Assembly: GCF_024449025.1 (NCBI RefSeq)
Contig: NZ_JAHLKM010000012.1
Span: forward strand, 31,924-79,030
DNA: 47,107 bases
From: Natronomonas aquatica
Lineage (GTDB): Archaea; Halobacteriota; Halobacteria; Halobacteriales; Haloarculaceae
Direction: 5' to 3'
In this document: positions 17,110-24,854 of the stretch, one piece after another
How positions within the stretch are numbered: position 1 is the stretch's first letter
Layout of the letters: each line of letters starts with the position of its first letter
Made by a program: the position numbers and the translations under genes
The notes under the pieces: model-generated
Told to the model about the DNA's origin: nothing
What the model saw: the letters and a program-made list of their open reading frames with translations, nothing else
Databases searched by the model: none

Positions 17110-18465
17110 TTACTCGTCTTCGGTCCGTAGCTGATCGATAACGTGGGCGGGCATCCGATCGCGCATCTCCTCGGGGATCGATCCGGGGCGGTCCGGTTCG
17201 GCGGGTGGCTCGGCGGGTTCGAGTTCGAAGGCCGGTCCGAACAGCTCGAGTGCGGTCCGGATCGTCGACCACTCGTCGTTTTCGGCCGCCTCCCGCAGGC
17301 TCTCGGTCGGCGCCGAGAGCAGCTGTCCGACGAGGGCGTCGGCCATCGATTCGAGGATCTCCCGTTCGGCTTCGGAGACGCCGCCCTCGTTTTCGAGCTT
17401 CGAGAGGGCGGTCCGGAGCTCGCGGGCCTTGATCCGTTCGGCGCCCTCGTACATCGCGCCGATGACCTGATCGGCCCGCTTGCGCTTGTACTGGGCCATG
17501 AGGTGGTCGAACTCCTCGTCGATCATCGCCTCGACGGTCTCGGCGGCGGCCTCCCGCTTCCGTCTCGTCTCGTCGGTGATCGCCTCGATCGCGTCGAGAT
17601 CGTACACAGAGACGCCCTCGATTCCGTCGGCCGCCGGCGGGACGTCCCGCGGCCGTGCGATATCGACGACGTGGGTTCGGCCGGCGTCCTTGAAGTCCCC
17701 GACGTCGACAACGTGCCCGGAGCTCCCGGTCGCCGAGACGACGACGTCTGCCTCGTCGGCGGCGGTCGCGACCGCGTCGAGTCCGACGGCCTCGGCGTTG
17801 CTCTCCAGCTGTTCGGTGAGGTGTTCGGCGTGCGAAAGCGTCCGGTTGGCGACGAGGATCCGATCGACCGCCCGATCGAGCGCTTCGGCGGCCAGCCGCG
17901 CCATCTCGCCGGCCCCGACGACGAGGGCGGCCGCCTCTTCGAGGTCGCGTTTCGACTCGAGAAAGCGGACTGCCGCCGATCCCAGCGAGACGACGCCCTC
18001 GTTGATCGCCGTCTCGTCTCTGGCCCGTTCGCCGACGTGGAGCGCCTTCAGCACCGCGTCGTCGAGCACCGGTCCCATCGCCCCGACGCCGCGTGCGTCC
18101 TCGTAGGCGTCTCTCAGCTGTCCGATGATCTGGTCTTCGCCGACCACGAGCGATTCGAGACCGCAGGCGACGGCCATGAGGTGGCGGATGCTCTCCTCGT
18201 GGTCGAGGGTCCGGACGACGGCGGGATCGACGTCGCCGAGATACGCCGCGAGGGCTTCCTTTCCCGCCTCGGGCGTTTCGGTGACGACGTACGCCTCCGC
18301 CCGGTTGCAGGTCTGGAGGACCAGCGCCTCCGAGACCGACGGCAGATCGAGGAGGTCCTCGATCGCCGCGTGTTGTGAGTCGACCGCCGCCCGCTCGATC
18401 GCTTCGACCGACGCGTCGCTGTGTGAGACGCTGACGCCGGCGAGGATGTCTGTTCCTGTTTTCAC
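17110..18465 (-). CDS. hemA: Glutamyl-tRNA reductase
   Basis: Reduces glutamyl-tRNA(Glu) to glutamate-1-semialdehyde with NADPH, the first committed step of tetrapyrrole synthesis by the C5 route. The protein has 451 residues. The catalytic cysteine Cys53 sits in the signature LQTCNRAEAYV, followed by GLESLVVGEDQIIGQLRDAY (tRNA/substrate domain) and the nucleotide-binding VVGAGEMARLAAEAL near residue 185. The helical dimerisation domain (about 315-420) and a proline-rich acidic tail follow. The start is GTG 18465; its GTGA overlaps the stop of the upstream met8 gene, indicating translational coupling. It is the last gene of the ahbAB-met8-hemA operon. Confidence 0.95.
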   Translation of the reverse strand: MKTGTDILAGVSVSHSDASVEAIERAAVDSQHAAIEDLLDLPSVSEALVLQTCNRAEAYVVTETPEAGKEALAAYLGDVDPAVVRTLDHEESIRHLMAVACGLESLVVGEDQIIGQLRDAYEDARGVGAMGPVLDDAVLKALHVGERARDETAINEGVVSLGSAAVRFLESKRDLEEAAALVVGAGEMARLAAEALDRAVDRILVANRTLSHAEHLTEQLESNAEAVGLDAVATAADEADVVVSATGSSGHVVDVGDFKDAGRTHVVDIARPRDVPPAADGIEGVSVYDLDAIEAITDETRRKREAAAETVEAMIDEEFDHLMAQYKRKRADQVIGAMYEGAERIKARELRTALSKLENEGGVSEAEREILESMADALVGQLLSAPTESLREAAENDEWSTIRTALELFGPAFELEPAEPPAEPDRPGSIPEEMRDRMPAHVIDQLRTEDE

Positions 18466-19109
18466 GTCCGATCACCCAGCGCCGCCTCGACGACGGCGTC
18501 GGCTGTTTGTCGGGGGTTTGAGTCACCCTTACCTAAATCCTTCCAAACCGCTTTCGATCGCACGACCTCCCCGACAGCCCGCCGACGGAGCGCCGGATCG
18601 ACGCCGCGTTCCTGTAACGATGTCCGTATCTCGGCGGTCAACTCGGCCAGTTCGTCGGCTCCGTCGATCTCGTCTTCGATCCGTTCTCTGAGTTCCTTCG
18701 CCAGGGCCGGACTCCGTCCCCCGGTCGAGACGGCGACCACCACGTCTTCGTCCCGGACGGTCGCCGGGACGACGACGCTGCCGGCGTCCCGCCGGCCCGA
18801 ACGGTCCGTCCGGTTGACGAGAACGCCCCGTGTCCGGGCTGTCGATTCGATCGCCTCGTTTACCCCCGGATCGTCCGTCGCGGCGATCGCGAGCGCCGGT
18901 TCGACCCGCTCGAACCATCCGGGGACGCCCTCTGCGGCCGGCGCGGCCCGGACCCGCTCGGCGTCGCCGTACGCCTCGGCGGGGAACGCCGGGCTGATCA
19001 CGACGACTGTGGCCTCGCGGGCGAACCGGCGGGCCTTCCGGGCGCCGACGGGGCCGCCGCCGAAGACGAGGACGGTTTCACCGGTAAAATCGTGGTACAG
19101 CGGAATCAT
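18462..19109 (-). CDS. Precorrin-2 dehydrogenase / sirohydrochlorin ferrochelatase (Met8/CysG-N type)
   Basis: Bifunctional siroheme synthase of 215 residues that oxidises precorrin-2 with NAD and inserts Fe2+ to give siroheme. The N-terminal MIPLYHDFTGETVLVFGGGPVGARKARRF is the Rossmann loop of this family. The conserved region NRTDRSGRRDAGSVVVPA holds the Asp used in both reactions in Met8-type enzymes, and VSTGGRSPALAKELRERIE marks the dimerisation/substrate domain. Its ATG (19109) overlaps the upstream stop by ATGA, and its stop overlaps the hemA GTG. Between a siroheme decarboxylase and hemA, its product would feed the archaeal siroheme-dependent haem pathway. Confidence 0.92.
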   Translation of the reverse strand: MIPLYHDFTGETVLVFGGGPVGARKARRFAREATVVVISPAFPAEAYGDAERVRAAPAAEGVPGWFERVEPALAIAATDDPGVNEAIESTARTRGVLVNRTDRSGRRDAGSVVVPATVRDEDVVVAVSTGGRSPALAKELRERIEDEIDGADELAELTAEIRTSLQERGVDPALRRRAVGEVVRSKAVWKDLGKGDSNPRQTADAVVEAALGDRT

Positions 19110-20170
19110 CTCTCGCCCGTGTTGGCCTCGGCTCGTTCCCCGAGTCTGATGCCGGTCTTTTTCAGTATCTCCGTCGAAAACAGCGTCGCCCAGTCGTCTC
19201 CGTCGACCTCGAAGTGTTCCTCCATCACCGCCTCGATCCGTCCGATCCGCCGTTCGCTTTCGGCCTCGCTTCGGCCATGCGTCATCGCAAAGAAGTTGTA
19301 CGGCCAGACGCCCTCGTGTCGCGGCCGCTCGTAGCAGTGGGTGACGAACGGCAGTGACGCGACTTCGGGGCCGACGGCATCGAGCAGTTCGTCGGGGACG
19401 TCCCAGACCGTCATCCCGTTTTCGGTGTACCCGAGCGCGTAGTGGTTCGGGATGACGCCGACGCGGCGGACCTTCCCCTCGGCGTCGAACCGTTTCATCG
19501 TCCGGAGGACCCACCCGGTGTCGACGCCGAGCCGTTCGGCGACGTCGGCGTACGGTGTCGCTGTGACCGGCAAGCCGTCCTGGATCTCGACGACGAGGTC
19601 GCGTTCGTCGGGGGTCAGCGTCTCGCTTTCGGTCGGCTCGACCGTCGGTCCGAGATCCGAACGGTCGACGTCACCGTCGGGGATCGGCCCCTCGAGGTAG
19701 AACTTCGCCTCGACGCGGAACTCCTGCCGTTTCGGGAGGTTGTAGGTCTCCTGACCGGTTTCGGCCTCTATCTCTCCGAGGACCCGCCCGATGGTGTCGG
19801 AGTCGGCGACCGAGACGACGAACCACATGTTCAGATGGGGGTGCTCGCGCCGATAGTTGTGGGCGACTTCCCGGTGACCGTTGACCTGCTCTTTGATCTC
19901 CTCGAAGCGGTCCTCCGGGGCGTGCATCGCCACCAGCGTCGCGGCGCCGCCGATCGCCGCCGCGTTGATCAACGCCCCGAACCGCGTCAGGGTGCCGTTC
20001 TCCTCGAGGGTCCGCACGCGATCGAGGAGTTCTCCGGCGGTGATCTCGACCCCGCGGTTACGGAGCGCCGCCGCTGCGGGCCCGAACGGCTCTTCGACGA
20101 CCGGAAACCCGCCCTGGTAGGCGTTGATGACGGCGCGGTCGATCCGATCCAGTCCGGCGGTTTCGCTCAT
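19106..20170 (-). CDS. ahbAB: Siroheme decarboxylase, fused AhbA-AhbB type (Lrp/AsnC fold)
   Basis: A 354-residue protein made of two Lrp/AsnC-like halves. The first (about 1-170) has an HTH-like N-terminus (LDRIDRAVINAYQGGFPVVEEPF) and the motif HNYRREHPHLNMWFVVS. The second (about 185-354) repeats it with LTPDERDLVVEIQDGLPVTATPYADVAERLG and THCYERPRHEGVWPYNFFAMTHG. In the siroheme-dependent pathway AhbA and AhbB together remove two carboxylates from siroheme to make didecarboxysiroheme; here both are in one chain. Older annotation would call it an Lrp-type regulator, but the conserved His/Tyr/Arg motifs and the neighbouring met8 and hemA favour the enzyme. Start ATG 20170 is chosen because upstream codons lie in the leader. 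Confidence 0.88.
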   Translation of the reverse strand: MSETAGLDRIDRAVINAYQGGFPVVEEPFGPAAAALRNRGVEITAGELLDRVRTLEENGTLTRFGALINAAAIGGAATLVAMHAPEDRFEEIKEQVNGHREVAHNYRREHPHLNMWFVVSVADSDTIGRVLGEIEAETGQETYNLPKRQEFRVEAKFYLEGPIPDGDVDRSDLGPTVEPTESETLTPDERDLVVEIQDGLPVTATPYADVAERLGVDTGWVLRTMKRFDAEGKVRRVGVIPNHYALGYTENGMTVWDVPDELLDAVGPEVASLPFVTHCYERPRHEGVWPYNFFAMTHGRSEAESERRIGRIEAVMEEHFEVDGDDWATLFSTEILKKTGIRLGERAEANTGER

Positions 20171-20252
20171 TACCGTCCCAAGGGACGTCAGCGAAATAAG
20201 CCCCTCGCTCGATCCCACCGTGCGGGCCGAGCCGGCGGCGACCGGTGGTGTC

Positions 20253-21389
20253 CTATAGTTCGCCGCTCATCGCGGCGAAGAATCGCTCCCGTAGTTCGCC
20301 CTGCCCGTCGCAGTCGGGAGCCGACGCCGGAAGCATCGCCTGACCGCCGCCCATCCGGGCGTGGCCGCCGGCGCTGGCGTCCGGGATGACGTTCAGGGCC
20401 GTCGAAACGGATTTTCCCATGTGGACGCGGTCGTCGCGGGACCGTCCGGAGATGTGCAGCGTTCCCTCGTGTTCGCCGGTGATCACGGCCGCCGTGATCC
20501 CTTCGAGGCGTATCAGCTCCTCGGCGGCGATCGGGAGCGCGTCGAGGTTCGACACCGAGCCGACGTGGCTGACGAGAAACGACCCGTCGATCTCCCGCCG
20601 GGTGATAGCCCGGGCCTTGATTTCGAGCGTCTCGCTGTCGACCTGTGGGTTCGCGATACGGTCCAGCGAATCCGGGTCTGCGGCCGGAAACAGGTACGCT
20701 GCGGCGTCGAACTCGGCGTGCGTACAGCCACGGGTGAACGAGGTCGTATCCGACTGGATGCCGTACAGGAGCCCTGTCGCCAGCACCGGCGTCAGGGACT
20801 GACCGTCCGCGTCCGGCCGGTTCGACCAGCCCCGTTCGCGGACGTAGTCGGTGAGAATGCTCGCACACGACCCGCGATCCGTCCGGATGTCGGTGAAAAC
20901 CGCCCCCTCCCCGTTTCCGGGGTGGTGATCGACCACTGCGTGGGGAACGATATCGTCCGCCCCCTGAAACCCCCGCGGCTCGTTGTGGTCGACCAGCACG
21001 ACCGTCTCCGCGGCGAGGTCCTCGATCCCCTCGACGTGCTCGAACTCACAGTCGAGCACCGTCTCGAAGGCGCGGTTCTCCGGATGCCGTATCTGTCCCG
21101 GATACTGGATGCTCGCTGCCGTGCCGCCCGCCCTGGCGAGAGCGCCGACCGCCATCGCGGAGGCCATCGCGTCCGGGTCGGGGTTCGGGTGCATGAGCAC
21201 GGTGATCCGGTCGTGGTCGGTGATCGCGTCGACGAACCGGTCGCCGCTGTCGGGACGGAGATACCACCATACCCCGCCCGCGAAAACCAGCGCCGCCGCG
21301 ACCACCGCGATGAGTTCCGGCTGTCGGGTGACCGTTTCGATGGCCTCCCTCCCCACGGCTGGCACTTCGCTGGCGATCTCCGACTGCAT
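20253..21389 (-). CDS. Membrane-anchored DHH-DHHA1 family phosphoesterase
   Basis: A 378-residue protein with a single N-terminal membrane helix (about residues 26-43, LIAVVAAALVFAGGVWW) followed by a cytoplasmic DHH-DHHA1 module. Metal-binding motifs are HPNPDPDAMASAMA (residues 67-80), VLVDHNEP, VVDHHPGNGEG and the Asp in GLLYGIQSDTTSF. The DHHA1 nucleotide-binding signature GGHARMGGGQA is near the C-terminus. The family hydrolyses nanoRNA, pAp or cyclic dinucleotides, and anchoring in the membrane recalls GdpP-type c-di-AMP phosphodiesterases without the PAS and GGDEF parts. The substrate cannot be fixed from sequence. It is a single gene, 34 bases upstream of ahbAB-facing sequence, with an insertion element just behind its promoter. 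Confidence 0.85.
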   Translation of the reverse strand: MQSEIASEVPAVGREAIETVTRQPELIAVVAAALVFAGGVWWYLRPDSGDRFVDAITDHDRITVLMHPNPDPDAMASAMAVGALARAGGTAASIQYPGQIRHPENRAFETVLDCEFEHVEGIEDLAAETVVLVDHNEPRGFQGADDIVPHAVVDHHPGNGEGAVFTDIRTDRGSCASILTDYVRERGWSNRPDADGQSLTPVLATGLLYGIQSDTTSFTRGCTHAEFDAAAYLFPAADPDSLDRIANPQVDSETLEIKARAITRREIDGSFLVSHVGSVSNLDALPIAAEELIRLEGITAAVITGEHEGTLHISGRSRDDRVHMGKSVSTALNVIPDASAGGHARMGGGQAMLPASAPDCDGQGELRERFFAAMSGEL

Positions 21390-21460
21390 GTCTGATACGT
21401 CTTCCGTAGTGCAGTAAGTAGCTTCGGGCCCTTCTGGTTATAGGTGGAGCAGGCGCAATA

Positions 21461-21480
21461 CCACGTCCTTCAGGGCGTGG
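21461..21480 (+). repeat. Left-end hairpin of the IS element
   Basis: CCACGTCC-TTCA-GGGCGTGG forms an 8-bp stem with one T-G wobble and a TTCA loop, about 100 bases before tnpB. Subterminal hairpins like this are what TnpA recognises in IS200/IS605 elements. Confidence 0.65.
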
Positions 21481-21577
21481 ATACGCGCCGTCACTCCATG
21501 AAACAGTCCACCGGCTACACCATCGCTGGATATTCCACGATATTTAAAAATTAGTAGCTCATAACAATACGTAACGG

Positions 21578-22837
21578 ATGCCGACAACACGCCGAACCTA
21601 CGTCTGCCGCATCCAGAACCACACGCAAGTGGCTGGTGCGCTCGACAGACACGGCTGGTCGGCATCCAAACTCTGGAACGTCGCCAACTACTACGCCCGC
21701 CAACAGTGGGACGAAACCGGCGAAATACCCGACGAAAATGAACTCAAACGCGAACTGAAAACGTATCCAAAATACAAAGGACTGCATAGCCAGTCCAGCC
21801 AGAAAGTTTTAGAAGAGCTTTCTGAGGCGTTCAGTTCGTGGTTTGGCTCCGACGACAACCGGGATAACCCACCGGGCTACCGCAAAACCAACTACTACGA
21901 CGAAGACGGCAACAGAGTCCACGAAGAACACCCACGAAGCACGGTGACGTGGAAGCAGAAAGGTATCCGCCACGACACCAAACACGAAAAAATCCGTCTG
22001 GGCAAAGGAAAAAACCACAAAGACGGACATGACTTCATCCTCTGTGAGTATCAAGCACCACCAGAAGTCGAACTGGAGAACATCCAGCAGGTGCGTGCTG
22101 TCTGGTGTCGCTCCAAACAACGATGGGAGTTACACGTCGTCTGTAAAGAAGAAATCGCCGTAGAGTCGCCCGGCGAGAAAACCGCAGGTGTTGACCTCGG
22201 TATCTGTAATCCCGCCGCTGTCGCGTTCCCTGACGATGCCGTACTGTATCCGGGGAACACGTTGCGCGAAGACAAGCACTACTTCCAGCGAGAAGAATAC
22301 CAGACAGAAGGGCCGCATGGCCCCAGTCAGATGGCACAGTGGGCACGGGAGAAGCTGTCACGGCGGAAAGACCACTTCCTGCACGCTCTGTCGAAAGACA
22401 TTGTTGAACGATGTGTTGCCCACGACGTTGGAACGCTCGTTGTGGGCGACCCGAGCGGTGTTGACGACGATGACTGGGGCAGGCACGGCAACAAACGCCT
22501 CGATAACTGGGCGTACAAGCGGCTGATGAACCTCATCGACTACAAAGCCCGAGAGCGTGGCATCGAGGTAGAAATGCCCGACGAACGCGGTACGTCATCG
22601 TCGTGTAGCGTGTGTGGGAACGAGGATGATGACAGTCGTGTTGAACGTGGACTGTGGAAGTGTGGTCGCTGTGGGGTTGTCGCGCATGGCGACGTGAATG
22701 GAGCCGATAATATCAGACAGAAAACGCTACCCGTGACTCCCCCACTTGGGGATAGCGGTAACGGCTGTTTGGCCCAGCCTCGCGTCATTCACTTCAGCCG
22801 GACTCGTGGATTCCAACCGCGAGCACCCGCCGAGTGA
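21578..22837 (+). CDS. tnpB: RNA-guided endonuclease TnpB family protein
   Basis: Full-length TnpB of 419 residues, no frameshift. The RuvC-like nuclease contains the first Asp (Asp206, in AGVDLGICNP), the second-motif region LVVGDPSGV (286-294), ERGTSSSCSVCG with a four-cysteine zinc finger (Cys343, Cys346, Cys362, Cys365), and the last Asp (Asp372, in HGDVNGADNIR). At the second catalytic position the usual Glu is not seen; Gly290-Asp291 stand there, as I recall for other haloarchaeal IS1341 members. TnpB proteins cut DNA guided by an RNA made from the right end of their element, helping the element persist. The C-terminal tail (GNGCLAQPRV...) overlaps the presumed RNA. Start ATG 21578 follows an AT-rich leader. 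Confidence 0.92.
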   Translation: MPTTRRTYVCRIQNHTQVAGALDRHGWSASKLWNVANYYARQQWDETGEIPDENELKRELKTYPKYKGLHSQSSQKVLEELSEAFSSWFGSDDNRDNPPGYRKTNYYDEDGNRVHEEHPRSTVTWKQKGIRHDTKHEKIRLGKGKNHKDGHDFILCEYQAPPEVELENIQQVRAVWCRSKQRWELHVVCKEEIAVESPGEKTAGVDLGICNPAAVAFPDDAVLYPGNTLREDKHYFQREEYQTEGPHGPSQMAQWAREKLSRRKDHFLHALSKDIVERCVAHDVGTLVVGDPSGVDDDDWGRHGNKRLDNWAYKRLMNLIDYKARERGIEVEMPDERGTSSSCSVCGNEDDDSRVERGLWKCGRCGVVAHGDVNGADNIRQKTLPVTPPLGDSGNGCLAQPRVIHFSRTRGFQPRAPAE

Positions 22838-22881
22838 TGCGCAAACCCTAATATCCCAACGCTTGCGGTGCAGTCGGGATT

Positions 22882-22901
22882 CCTGCGTCTTCAGGCGCAG
22901 G
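22882..22901 (+). repeat. Right-end hairpin 1 (TTCA loop)
   Basis: CCTGCGTC-TTCA-GGCGCAGG, an 8-bp stem with one T-G wobble, directly before aggaggtcaa. It is very similar in design to the left-end hairpin. Confidence 0.6.
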
Positions 22902-23029
22902 AGGAGGTCAAGTGTACCTTTCGGGACGGAAACCGATCCGTACTGGCGGTCCGTCCGGGATACCCGGCTGGGGAGACGCCTGTATCTACCGCGGTGTGGT
23001 CCGTCGGCTCATACAGTAAAGCGAGGATA

Positions 23030-23049
23030 CCCACGCTTCAGCCGTAGGG
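23030..23049 (+). repeat. Right-end hairpin 2 (TTCA loop), probable element boundary
   Basis: CCCACGC-TTCA-GCCGTAGGG pairs imperfectly with two bulges. The corresponding position in the remnant copy (47053-47070) is a perfect 7-bp stem with the same loop. Confidence 0.5.
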
Positions 23050-23054
23050 TAATG

Positions 23055-23780
23055 TTAATGTGACTCTATGAGTCCGTACGTGGACTCGAGATGGTCGATG
23101 ATCCAGTCGACAGTCGCCGGATCGTAGGTCCAAAAGCCGTAAAACGAACGCTCCTCGCGTTCTTCGGCCAAGAGTGCACACTTGTTCACGTCGACGCCGG
23201 CGCCGTCGTAGGCGACGAACCACGACCGCTCGATCTCGTCGCTTCGCTCGACGTGGATCGTCAGGCCGGTGTCGTGTTCCGGTACCTCGGTGTCGGGCAC
23301 GGCGTAGGCGTGGACATCGAGAGAGCCCTTCTCGGCCAGCTGCTCGTAGATGTCCATCTGATCGTGAAGGATCGAGAGCCGCTGGAATCCGGAGCGCAGC
23401 GACCCCTTGCCGATCCGCCAGGCCCGGTCCTCGATCTCCCGGGAGGCCGCGACCATCTGGCCGATGTCGTAGGAGGTAAACATCGTTTGGTCGAGGTGAT
23501 CGAGGATCGGTCGGTAGGGGTCGCCATCGAAGCCCGGATCGGTCCGTCCCTCGTCGGGTTCGAGAATGTTCTCCGCGTCGGCGGCGGTGACGAACTCACC
23601 GTCGTCCGAGAGTACCACGAACGCGTTCGGTCGACCGCTCGATGTCCGCTCGGTCGAGACAGAGATGTTCCGGTCGTGGAACTGCTCGCGGAGGGCGGAC
23701 GTGACCCCTTTGTCGGCGTTGAAGACCGTCAACACCTTCTCGTGGTCTTCGACACCCGCGATGAGTTCGGTGAATGACAT
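23055..23780 (-). CDS. DICT sensory domain-containing protein
   Basis: A 241-residue soluble protein. The middle and C-terminal parts (TMFTSYDIGQMVAASREIEDRAWRIGKGSLRSGFQRLS ... SWFVAYDGAGVDVNKCALLAEEREERSFYGFWTYDPATVDWIIDHL) agree with the DICT domain, a predicted sensor associated with diguanylate cyclases, two-component and light-responsive proteins. The first 80 residues (MSFTELIAGVEDHEKVLTVFNADKGVT..FVVLSDDGEF) form a typical N-terminal alpha/beta part of haloarchaeal DICT proteins. No output domain is attached, so it probably acts through a partner protein. It is a single gene; its stop lies a few bases from the end of the insertion element. The ligand is unknown. Confidence 0.82.
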   Translation of the reverse strand: MSFTELIAGVEDHEKVLTVFNADKGVTSALREQFHDRNISVSTERTSSGRPNAFVVLSDDGEFVTAADAENILEPDEGRTDPGFDGDPYRPILDHLDQTMFTSYDIGQMVAASREIEDRAWRIGKGSLRSGFQRLSILHDQMDIYEQLAEKGSLDVHAYAVPDTEVPEHDTGLTIHVERSDEIERSWFVAYDGAGVDVNKCALLAEEREERSFYGFWTYDPATVDWIIDHLESTYGLIESH

Positions 23781-23893
23781 CCGATACAGACGGACTCAAG
23801 ACGTTGTGACTAATAAGCTTATGGCCTGTCTTGCCGGTCGGATCCGGAAAAGAAAGCAACACTCATACAGGTCGGTCCCGTCGGCCCTGACAG

Positions 23894-24823
23894 ATGCTAG
23901 GGCGTCTCCGGGCGGCCGTGTGGGGGATCTACGAGCGGCTGTTAGAGCGTGAAATCTCGGGGGCGCCGACACACGTCGCGGTGATACAGGACGGTAACCG
24001 CCGCTACGCGAGAGAGCACGGCGAGGAGGCGACCGAGGGCCACCGGGCGGGCGCGGACACGACCGAACGGGTACTCGAGTGGTGTTCTGACCTCGGCGTC
24101 GAGGAACTGACACTGTATGCGTTCTCGACGGAGAACTTCGAGCGCCCCGACGGGGAACGGGAAGCGCTGTTCGATCTCATCGCCGAGAAACTCCGGGACT
24201 TCGCCGACCGACCGGAGGTTCACGACCGGCGTGTCCGGATCAGGGCCATCGGTGAGACCCACCGGCTCCCCGAGCGGGTTCAGGACGCTATCGAGTACGC
24301 AGAGGGAAAGACGGCCGACTACGACGAACTGTACCTGAACGTCGCGCTCGCCTACGGTGGCCGGGCGGAACTGCTCGGCGTTACCCGGGCGATCGCCCGG
24401 GAAGCGGCCGCCGGCGAACTGGATCCGGGTGACGTAACCGTCGCGGAGATCGAGGAACGGCTCACGACCGGGCCGACGCAGGCGGTCGATCTCATCATCC
24501 GGACCGGCGGCGCCGAGCGAACGTCGAACTTCCTCCCGTGGCACGCCAACGGTAACGAGGCGGCAGTCTACTTCTGTGCGCCCTACTGGCCGGAGTTCTC
24601 CCGGATCGATTTCCTCCGAGCGATCCGGACCTACAGGTCCCGCCAGGAGTCGTGGCGCCGGACCCGCGTCCAGCGGGCGGCCGCCCTCGTCGGCGCGGTG
24701 AGCGACGTCGAACTCGAGGAGGCGGCCCGGATCATCGGGCAGTTCCGCGGGTCGGTCCCCGAATACGAGACCGACTGCGAGGACATCGACGATCGCGACG
24801 ACGGGAACTCCCCGGCCGGCTGA
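23894..24823 (+). CDS. uppS: cis-Prenyltransferase (polyprenyl diphosphate synthase)
   Basis: Adds isopentenyl diphosphate units in cis to an allylic primer, making the long polyprenyl chain used for dolichol-type glycosyl carriers at the membrane. It has 309 residues. The catalytic motif is VAVIQDGNRRYAREHG with Asp33 (archaeal variant of MDGNGRWA). STENFERP follows, then the C-terminal substrate site LIIRTGGAERTSNFLPWHANGNEAAVYFC, with the Arg and Ser that hold the homoallylic diphosphate. All key residues are present. The start ATG 23894 gives the common haloarchaeal N-terminus. It is followed by a convergent, shortened paralogue at 24855-25463. Confidence 0.93.
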   Translation: MLGRLRAAVWGIYERLLEREISGAPTHVAVIQDGNRRYAREHGEEATEGHRAGADTTERVLEWCSDLGVEELTLYAFSTENFERPDGEREALFDLIAEKLRDFADRPEVHDRRVRIRAIGETHRLPERVQDAIEYAEGKTADYDELYLNVALAYGGRAELLGVTRAIAREAAAGELDPGDVTVAEIEERLTTGPTQAVDLIIRTGGAERTSNFLPWHANGNEAAVYFCAPYWPEFSRIDFLRAIRTYRSRQESWRRTRVQRAAALVGAVSDVELEEAARIIGQFRGSVPEYETDCEDIDDRDDGNSPAG

Positions 24824-24854
24824 GTGAATCGGGTACCCCCGTTCGAGATTTGGC

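Larger units (their letters stand above)
21445..23050 (+). mobile_element. IS1341-type (IS200/IS605 superfamily, tnpB-only) insertion element
   Basis: The element carries tnpB but no tnpA. A left-end hairpin (21461-21480) and two right-end hairpins (22882-22901 and 23030-23049), all with a TTCA loop, frame the gene. The outer boundaries are estimated from the hairpins, since IS200/IS605 elements have no terminal inverted repeats or target duplications. It lies between the promoter of the DHH gene and the 3' end of the DICT gene, so neither is broken. Mobility would need a TnpA supplied from elsewhere. The base composition is lower in GC than its neighbours, which fits transfer. Confidence 0.8.
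22745..23050 (+). ncRNA. Presumed omega-RNA (reRNA) region over the tnpB 3' end and right end
   Basis: In characterised TnpB systems the guide RNA comes from the 3' end of tnpB plus the right end of the element, and the guide is the flanking DNA. Here the tnpB 3' end and the following 210 bases contain hairpins at 22882-22901 (CCTGCGTC-TTCA-GGCGCAGG) and 23030-23049 (imperfect, TTCA loop). Sequence blocks in it recur in the remnant near 46.8-47.1 kb: gatag-n-gtaacggc, gaggaggtcaa, gtgtggtccg and gcgagg. The guide would begin at about 23050 and enter the DICT gene's 3' end in antisense. The extent is estimated. Confidence 0.55.

Noticed and set aside
16292-18526. A minus-strand frame of more than 700 codons across hemA and the CBS gene.
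   Set aside because: It is Arg/Gly/Pro-rich and merely mirrors the codons of the recognised genes, a usual artefact of GC-rich DNA. The same holds for the long frames at 35745-38039, 4543-6252 and 25522-26865.
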